A DNA stretch of 64,000 bases. It comes from JBFMFH01 sp964481395 (GTDB lineage: Bacteria; Acidobacteriota; Vicinamibacteria; Vicinamibacterales; JAKQTR01). The notes under the pieces were generated by a model. It did not search any database. It was not told the DNA's origin and saw nothing but the letters and a program-made list of their open reading frames with translations. Below, piece after piece: positions 25,615-32,466 of the stretch; within the stretch, counting starts at the first letter, position 1; each line of letters begins with the position of its first letter. The stretch covers positions 28,769 to 92,768 of the forward strand of contig CAYZYG010000004.1 in assembly GCA_964481395.1 (NCBI GenBank), in the 5' to 3' direction. The translations under genes and the position numbers were made by a program.

Positions 25615-26568
25615 CTACCGCGGCGCGGGAATGGCCCGGACCGTCACCCCGTCGAGCAGCACTCCGACCTGCAGATTTTTCGACGACTTTGCGTTCGTCG
25701 CGAAGGTGAGGCGGTAGGAATAGACCAGCTCGTTCGTGAGCCTCACCAGCGCCGGCTCCAGCGCGAGCAGGCTCGCGACGCGCTGGATGGATCCTGCGGT
25801 GGACGACGTGCCCTGCTCCAGCAACTGCGTGCGCTCGCGGTCGCCTTCGCCCAGGGCAATCATCGACTCCATCGCCTGCCGCCGCTTCATCACGTCGGTC
25901 TCGAGGCGCCCCCCACCCTGCCCTGATCCGGTTGCCGAAGCCAGCACGACGGCGTGGAACGACACGGATCGCTCGATCAGCTTCTTGACGACGGACCCGG
26001 CCGACTGGCCCCCGCCCTCGGGGCTCTCGGTCGAAATGACCACGACCACGGGACGTCGCGGCGCGAGCCGTTGCACGTCTTCGACGGCCAGATCGACCCC
26101 GTCCAGCAGAAACGCCGCGCCCGACGACCGGCCGAACGCGGTCAGCACGGCTTCCCGCAGGAGCCCGGCATCCTGCGTGAAATCGGTCACGCGAGATGCC
26201 CGATCGCCGCAGGTGTAGAGCCCGACGAGGTGCGAAGCGGCCAGCCGCTCGACGAACGTCGTGACCGCCGTCCGGAAGGGCGTCACCGCGATCTTCGATG
26301 CCTGGCTCGTGTCGACGATCACGGCCACGTGCATGGGCGTATCCAGCGGCTGCACGCTGACGATGGCACGGTCGCGACCGTCTTCGCGCACGGCGAAGTA
26401 CTCAGCCGTCATACCGGTGATCGGCACGCCGTCCGAGTCGAGCACCGTCACGTAGACCTCCCGCTGGCCGGGTTGCGCCTGGACGGACGCGGCTCCGGCC
26501 GCCGCCGCCGCCGCCGCCGCGAGGCCCAGCAGGAGACCGACCGGTAACACCGTCCGCGGTGCGTTCAT
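25615..26568 (-). CDS. Secreted VWFA-related protein of acidobacterial type
   Basis: 317 residues. A long alanine-rich signal (encoded by a GCC microsatellite at 26500-26520) ends near VQAQ. EVYVTVLDSDGVPITGMTAE, then HVAVIVDTSQASKI where a VWFA domain has its metal site (DxSxS is altered to DTSQA), and VVVVISTESPEGGG match the VWFA-related family that is expanded in Acidobacteria (TIGR03436-like). The role is probably adhesion or protein binding outside the inner membrane. Its start overlaps the stop of the sialidase-like gene by four bases. Confidence 0.8.
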   Translation of the reverse strand: MNAPRTVLPVGLLLGLAAAAAAAAGAASVQAQPGQREVYVTVLDSDGVPITGMTAEYFAVREDGRDRAIVSVQPLDTPMHVAVIVDTSQASKIAVTPFRTAVTTFVERLAASHLVGLYTCGDRASRVTDFTQDAGLLREAVLTAFGRSSGAAFLLDGVDLAVEDVQRLAPRRPVVVVISTESPEGGGQSAGSVVKKLIERSVSFHAVVLASATGSGQGGGRLETDVMKRRQAMESMIALGEGDRERTQLLEQGTSSTAGSIQRVASLLALEPALVRLTNELVYSYRLTFATNAKSSKNLQVGVLLDGVTVRAIPAPR

Positions 26569-27713
26569 CTCTCTGCCTCCAGTTCTTCCATCCTCAGGCG
26601 CACGCTCAGCACGTACGGCATCTCCCCCACCGTCCAGTAGCCGTACGTCGTGGTCACGATGGTGCCGTCAGGCAGCACCTGCAGCCCGGGGTAGCAGCAA
26701 TCCCACTCATGGTGGTTGTCCGCCAAGCGAAGGCGAAACTGCCCGGGACGGCCGGTCGCGATGTCCTCATACGTGCCGACCCACGCCACCCAGTCACCTT
26801 TCGTCGGCGACTCGCGCCCCATGTCGCGGAACGTGACGAACAGTCGGCCATCCGGCGCGTACGCCGCCGTGTGTCGGTCGCCGGTCAGCACGTCCGGCAG
26901 CTCCCGCGGCGCACTCCACGTCTTCCCTTCGTCGTCGCTGAACATCACGTGGGAATTCCTCGTGCGCGAGTTCTCGCGCAGCAGAATCGCCAGTTGACGG
27001 CCGTCCGGTGACCTGATGGCGCCAGGCTCGCACAGGTGAACGCTGCCGCTCGAGAACATCGCCTCCGGGGCTGACCACGTCAGCCCCCCGTCAGCCGACC
27101 TCGTCTGGTAGAGCGTGAACCTGACGGGCGTCGCCCGCTTGCCGTCTCCGTTGATGAACCGCCCATCGTCATGGAAGAGCGCCAGATAGTGCCCGGGCGC
27201 GCCGCGGACAGGCACGACGCTGCCCATGGCCACGATGCCACCGAAGTCGCCGATGGGAGCCAGGTCTGACCAGGTACGCCCGTCATCCGTCGACAGGCTC
27301 ATGCGGATGGGAAACAGCCCCGAGAACAGGATGAGGCGCTTGACGCCTGCCGCATCGACCATCCGGTGGATCGTGGGAGTTTCCTTGGACGTGCTCCAGC
27401 TCGCGGGAACCGGGAGGCGTTCCGACCACGTCCGCCCTCCATCGTCGCTGCGCTTCAGGATGATCCCGCCCTGGCCATGTCCTTTCGGGTAGACGACCAG
27501 CAGGGTCCGTCCGTCTTCGAGGAGCACGGTGGTGGGGTGGCCGAGGTACTGCCCCGACTCGCGATCGACGACGAACCGACGCTGAGCATCCCCGGCGAGG
27601 TCGACGAAGCGGGGCGCCCTGGCCGCCTGGGGCGCGGCACCCTGGCCGTTGAGCCATGCGCTGGGCGCGAGCAGAACGACGGCGACGGCGAGGATTCGAA
27701 CGGCAGGCGTCAC
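26565..27713 (-). CDS. Exported sialidase-like protein with Asp-box repeats
   Basis: 382 residues from GTG 27713 with CGGAGG upstream. The signal ends near WLNGQ. Four Asp boxes (S.DxGxTW) are visible: SDDGGRTWSE, STDDGRTWSD, SADGGLTWSA and SDDEGKTWSA, the mark of six-bladed sialidase/BNR propellers. An FLH-type RIP motif is not obvious, so exo-sialidase activity is unproven; other glycan hydrolysis or binding is possible. It is the first gene of a two-gene operon with the VWFA protein, joined by an ATGA overlap. Confidence 0.8.
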   Translation of the reverse strand: MTPAVRILAVAVVLLAPSAWLNGQGAAPQAARAPRFVDLAGDAQRRFVVDRESGQYLGHPTTVLLEDGRTLLVVYPKGHGQGGIILKRSDDGGRTWSERLPVPASWSTSKETPTIHRMVDAAGVKRLILFSGLFPIRMSLSTDDGRTWSDLAPIGDFGGIVAMGSVVPVRGAPGHYLALFHDDGRFINGDGKRATPVRFTLYQTRSADGGLTWSAPEAMFSSGSVHLCEPGAIRSPDGRQLAILLRENSRTRNSHVMFSDDEGKTWSAPRELPDVLTGDRHTAAYAPDGRLFVTFRDMGRESPTKGDWVAWVGTYEDIATGRPGQFRLRLADNHHEWDCCYPGLQVLPDGTIVTTTYGYWTVGEMPYVLSVRLRMEELEAER

Positions 27714-27743
27714 GAAGACCTCCGGTTTTCGGCACGAACGGCT

Positions 27744-27953
27744 GTATGATGACAGAGTTCTGCTTTCCTGAGTCCTGTCACGTCTCCCGGTTGCACCANN
27801 NNNNNNNNNNNNNNNNNNNNNNNNNNNNNNNNNNNNNNNNNNNNNNNNNNNNNNNNNNNNNNNNNNNNNNNNNNNNNNNNNNNNNNNNNNNNNNNNNNGT
27901 ATGATGACAGAGTTCTGCTTTCCTGAGTCCTGTCACGTCTCCCGGTTGCACCA
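27744..27953. other. Assembly gap (100 N at 27799-27898) with identical 55-bp flanks
   Basis: The 55 bases at 27744-27798 are repeated exactly at 27899-27953. This is what two overlapping contig ends look like when joined by a fixed-size gap. The true sequence is probably continuous with the 55 bases present once. Confidence 0.85.
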
Positions 27954-28076
27954 GGGGTGTCCAGCCTCATCAAAGCCGTTCTCGGTGGGCCCGGCCGACG
28001 TTCGCCGTGCCGGCGCTGTGTCCCCACCGGGCGCAGGGCCGGTGCACCACACTACGGGTGTTGAGCGAGGACACGC

Positions 28077-28268
28077 ATGGTCACGCGCCCGGCGGGAACG
28101 AACGCCTTCGAGTTCGTGGTGGTTTCGGCGAAGCGGGCCGCGCAGTTGATGCGCGGGTGCACGCCCAGGGTCGAGTGCGCGGACAAGCACACGACGACGG
28201 CGCAGCTCGAGGTGGCCGCGGGGAAGGTCTCGAAGACGCCCGATCGGCCAGGTCCGGCAGATGCCTGA
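28077..28268 (+). CDS. rpoZ: RNA polymerase omega subunit
   Basis: 63 residues, ATG 28077 behind GAGCGAGGA. NAFEFVVVSAKRAAQLMRGC and TTTAQLEVAAGKVSKT match the conserved helices of omega: the 'F..v..a..RA.QL..G' helix and the 'ta..Ev..Gkv' helix. It binds the beta-prime C-terminus and helps assemble RNA polymerase. It is short and easily missed. The usual neighbours (gmk, coaBC) are not here; a cold-shock gene follows 98 bases later. Confidence 0.85.
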   Translation: MVTRPAGTNAFEFVVVSAKRAAQLMRGCTPRVECADKHTTTAQLEVAAGKVSKTPDRPGPADA

Positions 28269-28366
28269 CCTGAAGAAGCTCGTCGCGGCAGCCGGGAACG
28301 GCACCGCGGCATTCCGGCGGTCGAGGTGACCGTCGATTCGTCAACGTCGACAAGGAAGACACGCAC

Positions 28367-28567
28367 ATGAACGGAACTGTCAAGCGCATCGTGGGAGATC
28401 GGGGATTCGGGTTTATCGCTGGGGAAGACGGCTCGGAGTACTTTTTCCACCGGGACCAGCTGCAGGGCGGGCTCGACTTCGACTCGCTCCGCCCGGGGGA
28501 GCGAGTCAGTTTCGACACGCAGGCCGGCCCGAAGGGCCCGCGCGCGGTCGCCGTCAAGCGCGCGTAA
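28367..28567 (+). CDS. Cold-shock domain protein
   Basis: 66 residues with an OB-fold cold-shock pattern: MNGTVKRIVGDRGFGFIAGE carries RNP1, and YFFHRDQL carries RNP2. VSFDTQAGPKGPRAVAVK closes the domain. It binds single-stranded nucleic acid and acts as an RNA chaperone. AAGGAAG lies nine bases before the ATG. It has the usual length for the family. Confidence 0.93.
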   Translation: MNGTVKRIVGDRGFGFIAGEDGSEYFFHRDQLQGGLDFDSLRPGERVSFDTQAGPKGPRAVAVKRA

Positions 28568-28597
28568 CGACGCGGCCTGGCCCCGGCCGTCACCTGT

Positions 28598-28629
28598 GGT
28601 CGTAGCCGAACGAGCTTCGGCGTACGACC
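28598..28629. repeat. Long hairpin after the cold-shock gene
   Basis: GGTCGTAGCCGAA pairs with TTCGGCGTACGACC (one bulged base) around a five-base loop. There is no T-run. It may be a terminator or another REP-like repeat; only one copy was seen. Confidence 0.55.
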
Positions 28630-28733
28630 ATCGTCACGTTCAGATCCGCGGCGGCGGGGCGGACCTCCTGGTTCCGGAATCACGGTACACTGAGGAAGAA
28701 CCGGAGGACAGCGGGAAGGGCCCCGTCACGCCG

Positions 28734-29750
28734 ATGTTTCGACTCTGGGTCGTCTGCCTCGTTCTGTGCGCCGTGCTGCTGACGGCGGTCAGCTCGGGTC
28801 ACGTTCTGCCTGCCCAGCGGCAACCGTCCTTCGGCGAGTGGCTGGCCGGGCTCAGGACAGAAGCCCTCAGCCGCGGGATCAGCGAGAAGACGGTCACGGC
28901 GGCGCTGGGCGCCGTCGAGCCGCTGCCCGTCGTCGTCGAGCGCGACCGCACCCAGGCGGAGACCACGCTCTCGATCGATCAGTACCTGAAGCGGAGGCTG
29001 ACATCGCGGATGGTGAGGACGGGGCGCGACATGGCGGCCCGCCACCGCGCGCTGCTCGGCCGGGTGTCAGCCGACTACGGCGTCCCCCCGCAGGTCATCG
29101 TGGCCATCTGGGGCCTCGAGTCGAACTACGGGCGCTTCACCGGGACTCGCCCGACCATCCCGGCGCTGGTCACACTCGCGTACGACGGCCGCCGGAGTCT
29201 CTTCCGCGAGGAGTTGTTCGCGGCGCTCCGCGTCATCGACGAGGACGGATTCGCGGCTGAGGATCTCAAGGGCTCCTGGGCCGGCGCGATGGGGCAGCCG
29301 CAGTTCATGCCCTCGAGTTACCTGCAGTACGCCGTGGACTACGACAAGGACGGCCGCCGGGACATCTGGACGTCACTTCCGGATGTCTTTGCCTCGACGG
29401 CCAACTATCTCAAGGCGAACGGATGGGAAACGGGCGTCCGTTGGGGCCGTGAGGTCTCGCTGACGAAGGCGGCGGAGGCACGGGTGAACGAGGCTGTGCC
29501 GCAGAGGGGCTCCGGACCCTGCACCGCCGTCCGCACGATGACCGAGCCGCGGCCCGTCAACGAGTGGCGCGCGCTTGGCGTGAAGCTGCCTGGCGGCGCG
29601 TCGCTGCCTGTCAGCGACATTCCGGCGTCGCTCGTGAGGGTCGATCGGCGGGTCTACCTGGTGTATCGGAACTACGAAACCCTGCTGGCCTACAACTGCG
29701 CGAACCCATACGCGCTCAGCGTCGCGATGCTGGCGGACCGGATTCGGTAG
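28734..29750 (+). CDS. Lytic murein transglycosylase, MltB type
   Basis: 338 residues from ATG 28734. A signal peptide or anchor (residues ~1-27) is followed by QPSFGEWLAGLRTEALSRGI. The SLT-2 catalytic glutamate is in AIWGLESNYGRF, and SWAGAMGQPQFMPSSYLQYA and DIWTSLPDVFASTANYLKANGW are the conserved glycan-binding stretches. It cleaves peptidoglycan with formation of 1,6-anhydromuramic acid in the periplasm. The C-terminal ~110 residues include one Cys pair and YLVYRNYETLLAYNC. It is monocistronic. Confidence 0.92.
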   Translation: MFRLWVVCLVLCAVLLTAVSSGHVLPAQRQPSFGEWLAGLRTEALSRGISEKTVTAALGAVEPLPVVVERDRTQAETTLSIDQYLKRRLTSRMVRTGRDMAARHRALLGRVSADYGVPPQVIVAIWGLESNYGRFTGTRPTIPALVTLAYDGRRSLFREELFAALRVIDEDGFAAEDLKGSWAGAMGQPQFMPSSYLQYAVDYDKDGRRDIWTSLPDVFASTANYLKANGWETGVRWGREVSLTKAAEARVNEAVPQRGSGPCTAVRTMTEPRPVNEWRALGVKLPGGASLPVSDIPASLVRVDRRVYLVYRNYETLLAYNCANPYALSVAMLADRIR

Positions 29751-29756
29751 ATCAGT

Positions 29757-29855
29757 TTTCAGTTCTCAGTTCTCAATTGTGAGTTGTGAGTTCTCATAAC
29801 TCAGAACTCATGACTCATACCTGACGACTGGCGACTGGCGACTGATAACTGACTG
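29757..29855. repeat. Long A+T-rich degenerate heptanucleotide array
   Basis: About 14 consecutive 7-bp units fill the space between the MltB and M28 stops: TCAGTTT, TCAGTTC, TCAGTTC, TCAATTG, TGAGTTG, TGAGTTC, TCATAAC, TCAGAAC, TCATGAC, TCATACC, TGACGAC, TGGCGAC, TGGCGAC, TGATAAC. It has a much lower GC content than its surroundings. Confidence 0.85.
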
Positions 29856-29860
29856 CCCCC

Positions 29861-32182
29861 TCAGAACCGCATCGTTCGCGAGACGACCGTCATGTCACCG
29901 GTCTGGATCGTCGTCAACTCCGGCGGGCGAGGATCGAAGGTGCGCCCCGGAAGGTCCGGGAGCCCGGCTGCGCTATCCGTTAACCCGAGCGTCACGGGCA
30001 CCTGTCCTTTGATCCGCACCTGCACCTGAAACCCCGTATCTGGCGGGTTGACGAAGCTCAGCGCCCAGCGCCCCTGTTCCCAGCCAGGACCGCCCTGTTC
30101 GCCCCCCACCCGATGGCCGCCCACCCACGTATCCACGACCGTCGCGTCCGGGATCCGCAGTGTGAGCGTCCGGGCCCCTCGGGGTGATGCCACACGCAGC
30201 GTGACGAGGCGGTCTCCCTGCGCGACGGTGTCGTCGACGAGCACGGCCTCGGGTGAGGCCAGCGCCAGGGCCGGAGCGTCGTGATGCCACACGTCTCCCA
30301 GCCAACGAACCCCGCCGAGCGCCGGCAGTTGTCCTCTGGACGGTGAGGTCGTGACAAATTGCTGGAACCACGGGTGGAGGCGGACCGTGCCAATCGCCCA
30401 CGACGCCTTCCCGTTATCAGCGTCGAGCACGTACATCACGTTGACCGGCTTCGGATGCGATGGCCCGTAGGGCGCGGTCCACGCTCCAGCGGCCAGGGCG
30501 CCAACGCCGGCCAGCAGCGCCACGCCCGCCGGCCACCACCGGCGTCCGGAGGTCACGACGTCGAGTTGCGGCACCAGCGTCCCGAGCGCCAGCAGCGTGC
30601 ACACGGCCAGCGCGGCCCCGCCCTCAATCCCGATGCCCACGGCAGAGAAGAGCGAGGCCCCCGTCGGCGTGACGATCGCGAGCACGACCGCAGCCAGCGC
30701 CCACAGAAGAACCAGGGTGAACAGAGGCGGCTGGCGCCCGGCGGTGTCCGATGGGAGGGCGAGGGTCGAGACGAGCGTGGCCGCCAGAGGCCAGGACACG
30801 ACATAGCTCGCGCCCGGCAGCCACCAGGCCGCAGCGCCGGCGGCCAGCAACCAGAGGAACGACGCACCGAGCGCCAGCGTCTGAGCCGCGAACCACCGGC
30901 GCAGCAGCGCGTGCGCGGCCATCCAAACGCCCGCAATCAGACAGACGAGCGCCAGCGCGTACGCCGGGTTCGTCGTGACGGCGGCTTCGGGCAGCCAGCG
31001 GTCGTGGAGCCAGGCGGGGAACCGCTGGTACCGGACACCCGCGAACACGGCGGCGGCAGTCAGTGCCGCGAGAACCAGGATGGCCAGGATCGTGCCGCCG
31101 ATGCTCGTGGTTCCCCGCCGTTTCAGATACAGGAAGCTCAGGATCCACAGCGCGCCGATCAGCCCGGTCAGCGGCAGCACCCAGAAGGTCGAGTAGGCCA
31201 CGGCCAATCCGAGCGGCACCGAGAAGAACACGGCGTCACGGGCGTCCAGGTTGCCGAGGTCGAGGTCACCGAAGCGGCGGGTCAGCGCGAGCACCGTGGT
31301 GCCGTGGGCCTCCAGGCTCCCGCGATCGAGCGAGGCGGGCGCATCGGCCGGCGTGTGGTACGCCTCCACGTTGTCGATGAAGGCGAAGTTCAGTCCCTCG
31401 GCGTCGAGGCGCTTCAGTACCGTGAAGTCGGTGTCGTTGGGCAGCCGCTTGTAGATCTCGTACCCGAGCGACGAGCCGGTCGCGAACGGCGTGTGCCAGG
31501 CCCACTGCCCCGCCACGCGTCCGTTCCCGCCGGTCGTCTCGAACATCTGCGACGGCCCCTGGGTGCCTCGCGCCTCGAAGTTCATGATGAACCTGACGTC
31601 GCGCGCCCACGGATGCTCATCGACGAACGCGGCCGCGCCCATGAGCCCGTCCTCTTCACCGTCGGTCAGCAGCACGATGACGTCGTTCGTGAGGGGCGGC
31701 CCCTCGCGCAGCGCGCGGGCGGCTTCCAGGATCGCGGCCACACAGGACGTCGCGTCTGCGGCTCCCGGGCCGGCAGGCACGGAGTCGTAGTGGGACACCA
31801 GCAGGATCGCCCCGGTGCTGCCAGTTCCGTGGATGCGGGCCAGCAGGTTGTGCACGCGAGCGGCCCTGACCGGTCCGTACGAACCGCCTCGCGGCGCGAC
31901 CCTGATGGCGGTCGTCTGCTGGTGTTCCACGGAGAGATCCATGCCCTGGAGCGCCCGCACGAGATAGTCGCGCACGCGCGCGTGCTCGGCGGATCCCATC
32001 GGATGCGGCCGCTGCGCCATGGCCTCGACGTGCGCCATGGCGCGGGCGGCGGAAAACCCGGTCGGGGCCACTTCCGTATCGGGCGGACGCGGCGGAGCGC
32101 TCAGCCAGACGCTGGCGACGGCGCAGCCAACCAGAACGAACGCGGTGATGGTCGACGCCGGAGACGGACGTGCTGCGGTCAT
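29861..32182 (-). CDS. M28-family metallopeptidase with C-terminal membrane region
   Basis: 773 residues. An N-terminal helix (10-28) anchors the M28 aminopeptidase domain in the periplasm (~40-310). Zinc ligands are visible: LLVSHYDSVPAGPGAADAT (His and Asp), LLTDGEEDGLMGA (catalytic Glu pair), MNFEARG, and VEAYHTPADAP (last His). About eight membrane helices follow (~325-570) and then a soluble beta-rich C-terminus (~580-773). This architecture resembles the ERMP1/Fxna-like and bacterial membrane M28 peptidases. It cleaves N-terminal residues from peptides. ATG 32182 has no clear ribosome site. Confidence 0.88.
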   Translation of the reverse strand: MTAARPSPASTITAFVLVGCAVASVWLSAPPRPPDTEVAPTGFSAARAMAHVEAMAQRPHPMGSAEHARVRDYLVRALQGMDLSVEHQQTTAIRVAPRGGSYGPVRAARVHNLLARIHGTGSTGAILLVSHYDSVPAGPGAADATSCVAAILEAARALREGPPLTNDVIVLLTDGEEDGLMGAAAFVDEHPWARDVRFIMNFEARGTQGPSQMFETTGGNGRVAGQWAWHTPFATGSSLGYEIYKRLPNDTDFTVLKRLDAEGLNFAFIDNVEAYHTPADAPASLDRGSLEAHGTTVLALTRRFGDLDLGNLDARDAVFFSVPLGLAVAYSTFWVLPLTGLIGALWILSFLYLKRRGTTSIGGTILAILVLAALTAAAVFAGVRYQRFPAWLHDRWLPEAAVTTNPAYALALVCLIAGVWMAAHALLRRWFAAQTLALGASFLWLLAAGAAAWWLPGASYVVSWPLAATLVSTLALPSDTAGRQPPLFTLVLLWALAAVVLAIVTPTGASLFSAVGIGIEGGAALAVCTLLALGTLVPQLDVVTSGRRWWPAGVALLAGVGALAAGAWTAPYGPSHPKPVNVMYVLDADNGKASWAIGTVRLHPWFQQFVTTSPSRGQLPALGGVRWLGDVWHHDAPALALASPEAVLVDDTVAQGDRLVTLRVASPRGARTLTLRIPDATVVDTWVGGHRVGGEQGGPGWEQGRWALSFVNPPDTGFQVQVRIKGQVPVTLGLTDSAAGLPDLPGRTFDPRPPELTTIQTGDMTVVSRTMRF

Positions 32183-32268
32183 GACCGTCGATTATGCGCC
32201 AGGAACGGCCAGCGGGGCCCCGCCGTACAGCAACCGGGGGTCGGGTGCTCCCCGACCCCCGGTATCCT

Positions 32269-32466
32269 GACGCCTGCCCCCTGACGCTACCCTGTCGCCT
32301 ATCGCCTGACGCCTGACGCCTGACGCCTGACGCCTGACGCCACCCTGTCGCCTATCGCCTGACGCCTGCCCCCTGACGCTACCCTGTCGCCTATCGCCTG
32401 ACGCCTGACGCCTGACGCCTGACGCCTGACGCCACCCTGTCGCCTATCGCCTGACGCCTGCCCCCT
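32269..32466. repeat. Heptanucleotide array organised in two 92-bp tandem copies
   Basis: Units GACGCCT, GTCGCCT and ATCGCCT alternate in a fixed order. The whole 92-bp block 32283-32374 is repeated at 32375-32466. The rest of the 32183-32443 space holds nothing else. The array encodes the last residues (KRQGAGVRR) and the stop of the S9 peptidase. Confidence 0.9.

Noticed and set aside
27744..27953. 55-bp direct repeat as target-site duplication of a mobile element
   Set aside because: Both copies are exact and touch the N run, which fits overlapping contig ends much better.
32269..32466. CRISPR-like array
   Set aside because: Units are 7 bp without spacers of unique sequence, and no cas genes are near.
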